Source: Azoarcus sp. CIB (GTDB taxonomy: Bacteria > Pseudomonadota > Gammaproteobacteria > Burkholderiales > Rhodocyclaceae). Taken from it: a stretch of DNA of 64,000 bases. The position numbers and the translations under genes are program-made. Below are positions 17,896 through 26,224 of the stretch, piece by piece (positions within the stretch are counted from its first letter, which is position 1; each line of letters begins with the position of its first letter). The DNA lies in contig NZ_CP011072.1 in NCBI RefSeq assembly GCF_001190925.1, forward strand, positions 1,922,001 to 1,986,000, written 5' to 3'. The notes below the pieces were generated by a model. It was not told the origin of the DNA and did not search any database. It saw nothing but the letters and a program-made list of their open reading frames with translations.

Positions 17896-19026
17896 TTAGA
17901 TGCCCCACTCCTGCGCCAGATTCTTGACGATAACGGCATGCGCCTTGATCGCAGGGAAGAGCACGGCCTCATTACGCTCGCCGGGGTTTCCAAAGTAGTG
18001 AAGCCCCACGGCCAGGTAGCTGCCAAAGTCGATAACCGGGCTTCCGGACGAGCCGTTCGTTGTCGAGCAGTCGTGGGCGAGCGTGTTGCCCCCAAGGATC
18101 TGCCTGACCTTGCCAGGGCTCAGGCGCTTCGTTCCATCCAGGGGGCCGAACACGGTCGCCACGTTCGGATCGCTCTGGAGGTCGACGACAGGGTGCCCGA
18201 CGGTGAACACGTTCGCCTTCTCCCAGACGGGCCGCTCGGCAAGGTCGATGTCGATCTTCGGGCGCCCTCCGAGCACAGACACGTCGTCGGCGATCCTGAA
18301 CACGGCGATGTCCGGTACTTGCGAAGGCTCTACGTAGAGCACTTGCTCGATCGCGACCTCACTTGGGGGCTTGGTGGCATGCTCGAAGGAGAAATCCACG
18401 AAGCCTTTGACGTCCGACCGCAGCCTGTATCCCCTGCGCGAGTCATCAGCTGGTGCGTCCGGCTTCAGGCGCGCAAGCAGCACCCCGACGTGAGCGTTGG
18501 TGACAAGCGTGCGCGGTCCGATTAGCCATCCGGTACCGATAGGCTGGCGTTTGCCGTCGACCTCCAGCACGATGCAGCCGACCGCGCGACATACGGCCAT
18601 CAATTTCGACTCGGCGGCCGTCGCCAGCCCTATCCACAAGCCGCTCGCCTCGAACGATGCCGTGTCGGGCAGGTTGTCCTCGACGAACCACGCGGGCCGG
18701 TCGGTCACGGAAATGACCGCCTCAAGGCCGGAAACCTCTTTGTCCGAGAGGTCGTCGACGTGCAACTCCGCGCGCGCGAGCTTGAGTGCAGTGTCGTGTC
18801 CGGCTTGCGCCAGTGCAACTGCTGTACCTGCCACGACGTCGGTCGCCATCTTCGGCGCCGCGGCGCCTATGCGTGCGGCCATGCGCGACGCGAGTTCGTC
18901 CGTGGACGGGAGTGCCGGCTGCGTTGCCGACTCGAGCGATGCTTCGCTGGCGCGTGCCAAGCACTTGGCAAAGTCCGCTGCTCGCTGCGCGCGCTCTTCG
19001 CGCGATTCCGGGTATCTGGCCTTCAC
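17896..19026 (-). CDS. Trypsin-like serine protease
   Basis: This 376-residue soluble protein has no signal peptide. Its N-terminal 100 residues are helical and charged. The protease domain carries the whole triad: His179 in GTGWLIGPRTLVTNAHV, Asp239 in VPDIAVFRI and Ser327 in NGSSGSPVIDF. This is the S1/HtrA-like pattern but with no PDZ domain, and absence of an export signal suggests a cytoplasmic target. The GTG start overlaps the stop of the preceding small gene (GTGA), and the next protease starts about a dozen bases after its stop, so it is embedded in the operon. Confidence 0.8.
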   Translation of the reverse strand: MKARYPESREERAQRAADFAKCLARASEASLESATQPALPSTDELASRMAARIGAAAPKMATDVVAGTAVALAQAGHDTALKLARAELHVDDLSDKEVSGLEAVISVTDRPAWFVEDNLPDTASFEASGLWIGLATAAESKLMAVCRAVGCIVLEVDGKRQPIGTGWLIGPRTLVTNAHVGVLLARLKPDAPADDSRRGYRLRSDVKGFVDFSFEHATKPPSEVAIEQVLYVEPSQVPDIAVFRIADDVSVLGGRPKIDIDLAERPVWEKANVFTVGHPVVDLQSDPNVATVFGPLDGTKRLSPGKVRQILGGNTLAHDCSTTNGSSGSPVIDFGSYLAVGLHYFGNPGERNEAVLFPAIKAHAVIVKNLAQEWGI

Positions 19027-19301
19027 TGCTCCTCCGTCCCTTTTGCGTCGAGGATCACTGCGTAGGTTGCATCCACTTCATCGCGCACTCTCACTTCCAC
19101 GACTTGGCTCCCGCCATCGGGCAGGAAGAAGCGCAGCGACGTCTCACCTGGCGGCAGCCCAGCGCGCGCCGCGCCGTCCGGCCCGGTGACGTAGCCGATC
19201 TCCGGCATGGGCTCGGACGCGCGCTCAACGACGAACCGCGTTCCAGGAAGCTGCTCGCCGCTGGGGCCTCGCACAACGAGGGTGCACGCAAGTCGCGCCA
19301 C
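19023..19301 (-). CDS. Small beta-rich protein (possible Ig/carboxypeptidase-regulatory-like fold)
   Basis: The 92 residues show alternating hydrophobic strands, with GPSGEQLPGTRFVV and GPDGAARAGLPPGETSLRF blocks that resemble carboxypeptidase-regulatory or prealbumin-like sandwich domains. No signal peptide, no catalytic residues. It starts at GTG 19301, 15 bases after the upstream protease gene, and its stop overlaps the next protease start, so it is translated between two proteases. It may be a scaffold, specificity subunit or substrate of those proteases; that is a guess from position. Confidence 0.55.
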   Translation of the reverse strand: MARLACTLVVRGPSGEQLPGTRFVVERASEPMPEIGYVTGPDGAARAGLPPGETSLRFFLPDGGSQVVEVRVRDEVDATYAVILDAKGTEEQ

Positions 19302-19316
19302 GAACGGTCCGATGCC

Positions 19317-20216
19317 TCAGCTACCATCCGCCGCGAGCCATTCCTTGATCATCTGCACCATCTCCGGAATGAGCCGCGGTCCCGAATTCGCCCTGATCCC
19401 CCATGCGCCAGGCGTTCCTCCCACACCGTACGCATGAATGCCGATTGCAACCGGCTCGGCTTCCGGCGACGCTTGATGCCAGACGGGAGAACCGCTCTGT
19501 CCGCCATAGGTGTCGATGTCGTAGAAGACACGGTGCGCCGACGTTCGCAACACGCGATTGGCATGGAAGAACTGCTGCTCGCCGTCGCCACGGTCGCCGG
19601 GGTAGCCCGAGATGTTGAGCAATGCGCCTTCGAGATCCTGATCGGTCAGGGATGCGATCTTGAAATACCCTACCTCGTCACCGACCGGCTCGTCGAGGTG
19701 GATGCACCCGATGTCGTAGTCGGGGTCCGGCCGGCTCTGCCACACCGTGGTTGTCGAGAAGCGGGTTGCCGTTACCGTGCCATACGGTAATTTGGCGCCG
19801 TTGCGGCCCGGTGACACCTCGATGGATTCGATCCAGCCTCCGAAATCGCTTTCGCTGAACACGCAGTGGCCTGCGGTAAGCAGCGTCTTCGGGCCGATGA
19901 ACCACCCGGTGCCGATGAATGACGAGGTCAATGGCAGCTTGGGCTTGAGACTGAGCGCCGCGATCATGCGCCAGGGCGGCTTGTCCGTGTCGCTGATTCG
20001 AACGCGTTCGTCAACTCCGATCACTGTTTCGGTGCCGGCGCGCATGAAGGGAGGGCGCATTCGCGAGCTGCTCTTGCCGATAACGATTAGATCGTCGGCG
20101 GCATTCGATTCGGAACTCGGCATACTGCCTTTGTGGCCGGTCGTCTCAGTCACGATGAATTTCGGTGCCGCTTCAGTCGGGGGCGGCGACGACGACCACT
20201 GGATCTGGGTTGACAT
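19317..20216 (-). CDS. V8/trypsin-like serine peptidase
   Basis: In this 299-residue protein, after a polar Pro/Ser-rich N-terminus (about 1-95, no signal peptide) comes a glutamyl-endopeptidase-type domain: His117 in GTGWFIGPKTLLTAGHC, Asp168 in DYDIGCIHL and Ser241 in YGGQSGSPVWH. All three triad residues are present. GHCVF and GGQSGSP are close to the V8/GluSeP group rather than HtrA. It lies downstream of the protease-nuclease gene (146-base gap) and is followed by the 92-residue protein. Together with its neighbours it suggests a cascade of distinct proteases. Confidence 0.82.
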   Translation of the reverse strand: MSTQIQWSSSPPPTEAAPKFIVTETTGHKGSMPSSESNAADDLIVIGKSSSRMRPPFMRAGTETVIGVDERVRISDTDKPPWRMIAALSLKPKLPLTSSFIGTGWFIGPKTLLTAGHCVFSESDFGGWIESIEVSPGRNGAKLPYGTVTATRFSTTTVWQSRPDPDYDIGCIHLDEPVGDEVGYFKIASLTDQDLEGALLNISGYPGDRGDGEQQFFHANRVLRTSAHRVFYDIDTYGGQSGSPVWHQASPEAEPVAIGIHAYGVGGTPGAWGIRANSGPRLIPEMVQMIKEWLAADGS

Positions 20217-20362
20217 AGGAGTGCTCCTTTGGTGAGGACAGCAGTTCGAGGCGTTTTCCTCGCAACCGCTTCAAACGTAACGATTCGCAGTTCACAGAAC
20301 TATGCATCGGGAAGATGCCGACTTATTGAATGGGAACGGATGCGACTCGCGGAAGGCCACCA

Positions 20363-22405
20363 TCATATAAACCTGATCTGTTCTGGAAAGAGCAGCGGTC
20401 CCGTGGGCACCCCGACACCTTCGCTCGACAGCGGATCAAAGGCGGCGAGAACGTCGAATGACAGCCCGGTTCGGGCTTCGATCATCGCGACCGGGACCTG
20501 GGTCGAGATGTTGAATTGCGGTGAGACAAAGTCGCCGAAGACGAACTCCGGAGGCTCTAGGTTGTTCTCCTGCGACATCTCATAGCCGGTGGCGCACAGC
20601 TCGCCGGTCTCGTCGTGCACGAAGGCGATCACCTTCCAGAACTTCACCGGGATCCGCACGCCGTACATTGTCGGATCGTTCTTCGTAAAGTAGGGCCCGG
20701 TGAACACTGAGATCTTCTGGTCGTCTTTACGCGCGTGCTGGAGGGCATAGTCCTCGAGCCCCAGCCAGATCGGCGCATTGAACGACTGCATCTGAGGCGT
20801 CACGTTGGTCACGTGCATCGAGTCGTCGGCACCGCGCTGAATCTCCGCGGCCGTGTCGCCCCAGGCCGGGTCCTCGCGACGGGTCATGTGCCCTCGGCTG
20901 AACTTGGGCGTGCTGCCGTAGCATTCCTTCATAATCTGCATCTCCTTCGGGATTCGCGGGTCGAAACGCCACGCGGCCCGTTTGCTCGACTTGGAACGCG
21001 CACCATTTATGTTGCAGGCACTGAAGAAGCACTGTCGGCGCTTTGCGTTCATGACGACCGAGAAGTGCTCGTAGGGGAGCACCGTCTTGCCGTTGCCCCA
21101 CGTCAGAATTTCCGACTTGCCCTTGACCACCTTCGGGAGTTCGACGGCAAACTCGTTGCCGAGAAAAGAAGCGACGTAGCCCTTGCGATCCTCGTAGTCC
21201 TCGGGCCTGGCCGGCACCTCGATCTCGACCGGATCATCGATATCGTCTGCATCGTCCTGCCGCGCGGACACCGGGGGCGTGCGCGGTCGCGCCGACACGA
21301 TTGCCATGGATTCGGCGCCGCCGATAGATACCGTCACCGTCAGCGGGATCGTGATGCTAGCGGCATGGGCGCGCGGCTCATTGTCGGGCGACGGAGTTGG
21401 CGCTGCTGTAATCGCCGCTGGAGCCGGACGGCGGGGCGGCCTGGGCGCCTCGCGCCCGCTCCCGAGCGAACCCGCGAGCAATGCATCCAGCCGCTCCTTG
21501 ACGCGATCCGCTCGAACGGCGAAGTTGGTGCGCAGAAAGCTGCCGCTGAAGTGCAGCCCGAGCGCGTCGCCGCTCTTCAGGTCCACGACGACCGATCCCG
21601 AATTCCCACCGAGCGTCGTGCAGTTGTGCAGCACACGGTCCTGATCGACGTCGGTGATCGCGCCAGGCGCAAGGCGCTTCTTGTCAAAGACGTCGCCATA
21701 GATCCGCCTCATGAGGTCCGGCTCGGGGATACGGCTGTCGAACGCCGGGTAGCCGATGGTAGCGACACGAGGGTTCTTCGTCGGCGCCGACGCGGACAAA
21801 ATTATCGGTTTGGCGACCGTGCCGGCGATCTGCTCCACCTCGAAGAAGGCGAGATCGAGCCCCGGACGCGACTCAATGTAGCTGATTCCTTTCACCTTGA
21901 ACACATGCGTGTCGTCCCGCCCGATCTCCTGCAGTAGGTCGATCGAGGCGACGATGTCGCCGTCCGGTCCCGACTGCATGACGAAGCGGTCACCCTTGCC
22001 ACGGGCAAACACTTCGGCGACATGGCGGTTAGTGACGAAATATCGCGGATGGACGAGCCAACCCGTTCCCACCCAGGAGAAGTCGGGATGTCCCGCCAAC
22101 TCGATGCGCCCCACAGAGGGGATGACGCGTCCTAGGGCGCTCGCTGCGCCCTCAAGTCGCGATTTCCATAGCGGCACGTCCTGCGCGTCTTCGAACTCGA
22201 GCACTGCAGCGCATTTCTGGATGGCCAGGACCGGCCGTCTGCGACGCATGACGATTGATTCTCTTTCAATCGTCTGCTCGGGTGGGAGATTGACCTCGAA
22301 CGCCTCGGTCGTGGCGCTTTCTGCATCCGCCATCTCCGGGTCGTCATCCAGCAAACTGGCATTGAATGCGCGCAGTTTCGAAGCTTGCTCGGGTGGTGTG
22401 GCCAT
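20363..22405 (-). CDS. Trypsin-like protease fused to NucA-type DNA/RNA non-specific endonuclease
   Basis: This protein has 680 residues. Residues about 95-310 form a serine protease with His128 (GTGWLVHPRYFVTNRHVA), Asp184 (PGLDLAFFEV) and Ser269 (LGGNSGSVVV). A Pro/Ala-rich linker of about 80 residues follows. Residues about 405-660 are a beta-beta-alpha-Me nuclease: RGH at 504-506, then TNVTPQ and N543 before WLGLED, matching the catalytic His and metal-binding Asn of NucA/Serratia nucleases. ATG 22405 has GGGGGAA upstream. No signal peptide, so the nuclease could attack the cell's own or invading nucleic acid once activated or cut free. Fusion order is protease then nuclease. Confidence 0.85.
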   Translation of the reverse strand: MATPPEQASKLRAFNASLLDDDPEMADAESATTEAFEVNLPPEQTIERESIVMRRRRPVLAIQKCAAVLEFEDAQDVPLWKSRLEGAASALGRVIPSVGRIELAGHPDFSWVGTGWLVHPRYFVTNRHVAEVFARGKGDRFVMQSGPDGDIVASIDLLQEIGRDDTHVFKVKGISYIESRPGLDLAFFEVEQIAGTVAKPIILSASAPTKNPRVATIGYPAFDSRIPEPDLMRRIYGDVFDKKRLAPGAITDVDQDRVLHNCTTLGGNSGSVVVDLKSGDALGLHFSGSFLRTNFAVRADRVKERLDALLAGSLGSGREAPRPPRRPAPAAITAAPTPSPDNEPRAHAASITIPLTVTVSIGGAESMAIVSARPRTPPVSARQDDADDIDDPVEIEVPARPEDYEDRKGYVASFLGNEFAVELPKVVKGKSEILTWGNGKTVLPYEHFSVVMNAKRRQCFFSACNINGARSKSSKRAAWRFDPRIPKEMQIMKECYGSTPKFSRGHMTRREDPAWGDTAAEIQRGADDSMHVTNVTPQMQSFNAPIWLGLEDYALQHARKDDQKISVFTGPYFTKNDPTMYGVRIPVKFWKVIAFVHDETGELCATGYEMSQENNLEPPEFVFGDFVSPQFNISTQVPVAMIEARTGLSFDVLAAFDPLSSEGVGVPTGPLLFPEQIRFI

Positions 22406-22435
22406 GTCGTGTTCCCCCTTCTTGTGGACTTTCCC

Positions 22436-23458
22436 CTACACCGTCAGCTCTAAGTCGATGATCGCGCCCGGGGCGATCGTCTCCGGCCCCCAGACCCGAC
22501 TCTCCACCGGTTGACCGTTCGCGTCGATTCCTCTCAGCTGCACTTGGCAGAGGCCGCCGGCCGGAACGGGATAACCTCCGGACGTCGGAAACCGGCTGGC
22601 GTCGCGGAGGAAGAGGCGGACGAACTTCGTGAGCCGAGTGCCGCCGGTGACGGTGCCGGCGATCGGCGATCGTGTCTCGGGAGCCGCCGGCGGAACGCCG
22701 ATCAGCACATCCACCGGCCCTGTCGCTTGCTTGCGCAGCATCGTCACCGAGATCCAGCCTTCCGTCCGCGGCGGCTTAGGCGCGATATCCGCGTACGTGA
22801 CAACCGAACGGAACCCCAGTGCCACAAAGATGTTGTTCACTGCGGCACTGCCACCGGCCATGATCAATGCCGTGATCAGGTAACCCTCGAAACCATGCTG
22901 AAACGGCGTCGCACGTGACGAGTAACAGTTCACCAAGTCGGTGACGATGTCCACGTCGAAGGACCAGACCAACAACAGTGCGAACACAGAACTGACCACT
23001 GTCTTGACGCCCCGGCCGTCGAAGTACACGAGAAATGGACGCCACCGAAAAAGTACCGCGAGCCCCGATTCCAGCAGCAGTGCCAACACGAACAACACGA
23101 ATAGCAACTTGAACACCTGCTGATAGATGGCCCCGTCCCCTGGGATAACCGTGACCTCAACCGAATGTGACGTCGGATTGGTGAAGATAACCGACTCGGT
23201 GAAGGCCGCGTTGGTTTGGGGTGCGGTGTAGAGCAGCGTGAACTGCTTGGGCGTGGTCGCCGTTTCGGAGATGCTGGTCTTGCCACGCTTGGCATCGGTC
23301 GTGACCGCGATGGGAGCCGTCGATCCGGCCACCAATGCCGCCGACTGTCCCGCGCGGACCGTGTGTGCCTCCACCGGAGCCTGTGCCATTGCCGGTCGGG
23401 CAAGGGCGACAATGAATGCGGCGACAAGAATCACCAGTCGGCCAGGAAGGATCGTCAT
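22436..23458 (-). CDS. Membrane protein with signal peptide and three transmembrane segments, protease-operon partner
   Basis: This 340-residue protein has a cleavable signal (about 1-25, PAMAQA) and a periplasmic beta-rich region (about 26-110). Hydrophobic segments follow near 115-137 (LLFVLFVLALLL), 152-170 and 190-215 (LITALIMAGG), and the C-terminal domain of about 120 residues ends in Gly/Pro-rich strands. No known family is recognised. The start overlaps the stop of a 70-codon frame (ATGA), and the protease-nuclease gene follows 30 bases later. It could be the membrane-damaging or membrane-anchoring component of the system, or a sensor of envelope stress. Confidence 0.65.
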   Translation of the reverse strand: MTILPGRLVILVAAFIVALARPAMAQAPVEAHTVRAGQSAALVAGSTAPIAVTTDAKRGKTSISETATTPKQFTLLYTAPQTNAAFTESVIFTNPTSHSVEVTVIPGDGAIYQQVFKLLFVLFVLALLLESGLAVLFRWRPFLVYFDGRGVKTVVSSVFALLLVWSFDVDIVTDLVNCYSSRATPFQHGFEGYLITALIMAGGSAAVNNIFVALGFRSVVTYADIAPKPPRTEGWISVTMLRKQATGPVDVLIGVPPAAPETRSPIAGTVTGGTRLTKFVRLFLRDASRFPTSGGYPVPAGGLCQVQLRGIDANGQPVESRVWGPETIAPGAIIDLELTV

Positions 23459-23667
23459 GTTCGGGTCCCTTCAATGCTACTTCCACCCCAAGAGCAGCAC
23501 AGCACTCCCGCGGAGGAGTCAGGCTTCTCAGCCACGAACGGACAGCGCAGTTCTCGGGCAACTTTGGCTGCATCCTCAGCTTTCTGGATGTACGGTAGAA
23601 CGGATGAGATGAAGCGAAGCTGCAAATCGCCACTGACTGCTCTTCGTCGATTGCACCGATAGCGCAT
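23455..23667 (-). CDS. Small hypothetical protein, possible first gene of the protease operon
   Basis: This is a 70-codon frame whose stop overlaps the membrane-protein start (ATGA). The N-terminus is Arg-rich, followed by a helix-like stretch (RFISSVLPYIQKAEDAAKVAREL). No recognised family and no strong ribosome site. The translational-coupling overlap is the main support. It may instead be leader sequence of the operon. Confidence 0.35.
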   Translation of the reverse strand: MRYRCNRRRAVSGDLQLRFISSVLPYIQKAEDAAKVARELRCPFVAEKPDSSAGVLCCSWGGSSIEGTRT

Positions 23668-23829
23668 AACAAATGCGAACCGTTTGCGGCACGTTCGTTA
23701 CAACGCACGAACGACCGCTACGCGACGACTACTCCCAAAGGCAGGCACCGGCCCAGACTGAATACGAACCCCGGTTGGTAAGGGTAGATAGCGCGGGCGT
23801 TCGGCAGTGACGAACGGCTTAGTCAGCAG

Positions 23830-24942
23830 CTACCAAGCTTTATAAACATTGGCTTTTCGAACATCCACGGCGAGAACCGCGTATGGAATATCCTTGTAGG
23901 GGTAATTTCCTCCTGCGGCGTCATCCAAGTAGCGTGCTAGCGCTGCTTGATCGCCGGCAGGAACGGAATCGCCCGGAACCAAGTAGCCATAGCCAGCATG
24001 ATACCGAGGTTTACTCGACATAATTTTGTTCAATTGGCCTGTTGGTACAAAAACGTAGAACCCTCGGTTCATGACGGGGAAGTCGACCAAATCTCCGGCC
24101 CCCAGCTTCAACTTTTCAAGCGCCGTTTTATTGAAAGCCCAACGCATTTCCTTTCCCTCAATGACCGCATCAGTATCGCCGTCTGCTCGAACTCTGTCGA
24201 TTAACTGGTCAATGAACGCAACAGCAGGCAAGCCAATCGCGGGAAATCCGACCGTTGCGGTAAGCGCCAGTCCCTCTGGTGACTTGAACAGCGAAACGAT
24301 TGATTTCCATACATTCTCAACAATCGAGAGCTTTCGATCTTGCAACACGTCAATCCTTAAATATCCCGCTCCACCAGGAAGTGATATGGCACGCCCCGCA
24401 AACGGTCTCGTTAAGTCGGCCTGAAGCTCTCCCGGTTTCAATGGTTTAGATTGCTCGCCATCCTTTGATTTTTTGTAGAGATCGAGACCTGCAGCGACAA
24501 TCCAATGCAACGTATCCCTGCCTTCAAGAAATTTTCCATCTTGGCTAACTTGAATTCTGACTGTTCCACTTTGAACCCCAGTACCTGGAAGGTGTAGCGC
24601 TTCTAACTCAATTCGCATCTCCACATCTGGATTCTCCGAATCGCCTTCGATAGAAGGCTCGATCTTTTCACTTAGCGGAATCAAAAGTTGTTTGCTTTTC
24701 GGATCAAAATACAGGGCAAAAAACTGACGATCGTATGCGACACTTTCTCTAGAAATGCCGCCAACTGGAGTGGAAAGCCATTGTTCGTCTATGTAGTCGG
24801 ATTCAATTTGTATTTCATGGTGTTCAGAGATTGATTGCTGCCCTCGAATAGTCGGCGCAGCGTGCACTTCACGCGAAGGCGCATCCTCTCGAATTGCTAG
24901 ACCGTCAATTCGGTCGTTTCTACGAACAAAAGTCACTTTCAT
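23830..24942 (-). CDS. Hypothetical protein, unknown function
   Basis: The 370 residues have no signal peptide but one Gly/Ala/Pro-rich hydrophobic stretch near 225-245 (GLALTATVGFPAIGLPAVAF) that could insert in a membrane. The C-terminus has YHAGYGYLVPGDSVPAGDQ and NYPYKDIPYAVLAVDV; I do not recognise these. An excellent ribosome site (AAGGAGGGCGT) precedes the ATG. It is more AT-rich than the protease operon next door, which suggests a different origin. It lies upstream of that operon on the same strand (162-base gap) and downstream of an M15 peptidase gene. Confidence 0.6.
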   Translation of the reverse strand: MKVTFVRRNDRIDGLAIREDAPSREVHAAPTIRGQQSISEHHEIQIESDYIDEQWLSTPVGGISRESVAYDRQFFALYFDPKSKQLLIPLSEKIEPSIEGDSENPDVEMRIELEALHLPGTGVQSGTVRIQVSQDGKFLEGRDTLHWIVAAGLDLYKKSKDGEQSKPLKPGELQADLTRPFAGRAISLPGGAGYLRIDVLQDRKLSIVENVWKSIVSLFKSPEGLALTATVGFPAIGLPAVAFIDQLIDRVRADGDTDAVIEGKEMRWAFNKTALEKLKLGAGDLVDFPVMNRGFYVFVPTGQLNKIMSSKPRYHAGYGYLVPGDSVPAGDQAALARYLDDAAGGNYPYKDIPYAVLAVDVRKANVYKAW

Positions 24943-25273
24943 ACGCCCTCCTTGAGATATATATTCTCAGCGAGAAAGTTGCGACAAGTTATATATTCAA
25001 CAATGTAACACTCCGCAGCTTTCTGAGAAGTCACATATCTAACCATCCCCGCAATCCTCGAATTGCGGAATCGCAATCAGTTGAGCTTCTTGCGTGACCG
25101 AGAGGTTTAAGTTCCCCAAAGTGGACGATTGGTGGCTTGCTAACGACGTTTTTTGCACAACCTCAACACTCTAAGCGGCAATTGCCAGATCGGTGAAGCG
25201 GACGCTCAAGAACACTTCATTTCACCGGACACTGAAGGCAGACCGCTGGGAAGACAGGTTGGCCATTGCTATA
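24943..25273. other. Intergenic, AT-rich promoter-like stretch
   Basis: About 330 bases without a supported gene. The left part, next to the start at 24942, is rich in TATA-like sequence (ATATATAT, TTATATATT) and is probably that gene's promoter. No hairpin terminator was found after the M15 peptidase gene. Confidence 0.4.
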
Positions 25274-25882
25274 TTAGGCATAGACAGGTTGTCCAATATC
25301 CTTTCGAGAACGCAGTTCCGCCAGCATCTGCCTCTCCGTGAGATCCGACGCCCAGGTCGGCCGTAATTGAAAGTGGGGCTGATCAACAATGGTTTTCCAC
25401 TTTCCGCCCCACTCAAGACCCAAATCCATTCCCAATGCGCCAACAGCTTTGTACTTCGGGGAATCTGGCAAGTACTTATTTCCCTCGAACACTCCAACAT
25501 CAAATGCAATGCCAAAGTTGTGATTGGAATATCCCCCTCGAGCGTTCGTAACGACATCCCCAAGGGCAGTCCGTCCTTGCGCATACAGTGCATCTTGTTC
25601 CGAATAAGTTCTCAGTCCGCTGATGATCTTGATGGTAATGCCAACGGCCGACGCCTTCTGAACCAGTGCACGAGCGATTGGCTGTACCTCTGGCAAAAGT
25701 CTGGCGATTACCTTCTCGCTACGGCTATCCGTGGGCGCAATAGCCTCCGCTGGCTTCTGACCATTAATGTTCTTCTTGACGATGCGCTCATAGATCGCCC
25801 CCCAGGTCTGGGGACCAGCCTTACCGTCAACATCGACGCCGAGCTCTTGCTGAACTGCTGCGATCATTTCATCAATACGCAT
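25274..25882 (-). CDS. M15-family peptidase (VanY/L-Ala-D-Glu endopeptidase-like), endolysin type
   Basis: This 202-residue protein has an N-terminal short helical repeat (IDEMIAAVQQELGVDVDGKAGPQTWGAI) that looks like a peptidoglycan-binding PG_binding_1 motif. The catalytic domain has SGLRTYSEQDALYAQGR, SNHNFGIAFDVG (zinc His and Asp) and GGKWKTIVDQPHFQ (Glu/His region), the M15C pattern of phage endolysins and CwlK. It would cut peptide stems of peptidoglycan. No signal peptide, as in phage lysins needing a holin, but no holin is seen nearby. It may be prophage residue or part of an accessory module with the hypothetical gene downstream. Confidence 0.82.
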   Translation of the reverse strand: MRIDEMIAAVQQELGVDVDGKAGPQTWGAIYERIVKKNINGQKPAEAIAPTDSRSEKVIARLLPEVQPIARALVQKASAVGITIKIISGLRTYSEQDALYAQGRTALGDVVTNARGGYSNHNFGIAFDVGVFEGNKYLPDSPKYKAVGALGMDLGLEWGGKWKTIVDQPHFQLRPTWASDLTERQMLAELRSRKDIGQPVYA

Positions 25883-26224
25883 AGCTGTCTCCAGGATAGA
25901 GTGCGATGACTAATGACGCCGAATTCAGAAGCCTCCGCTCAGCCTGATTTTGAAGCGAGCAGCAAGTAACCGGCACCATTGCCGACCGATCTGGAGCACA
26001 TCCTCAACGTCAGCTTATGTCGACCATTTGACCGACGGCCAACACCGCCGAGCGACCGGTTCCCGATCGCCTCTCCGCCATTCGTGCCCGTCCAATTTTC
26101 GCGGTTGCTCGTCTCATCTGGGCCGGTGCCAGCCCTTCCCTACTCTCACTTCAATGTCTGCAATACGTCGCAAACTTGACATTACCGCGCAAAGGTTCAG
26201 TGACAGACGCGGCTGCAGAAAACC
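25883..26224. other. Non-coding stretch, possible degenerate repeat
   Basis: About 340 bases with no gene. The minus-strand sequence near 26115-26128 shares the 14-mer GGCACCGGCCCAGA with plus-strand 23744-23757, and both lie in gene-free gaps of this island, so a degraded dispersed repeat is possible. Confidence 0.35.

Noticed and set aside
20735-21937. 400-codon plus-strand open frame
   Set aside because: Antisense to the protease-nuclease fusion; no ribosome site or domain.
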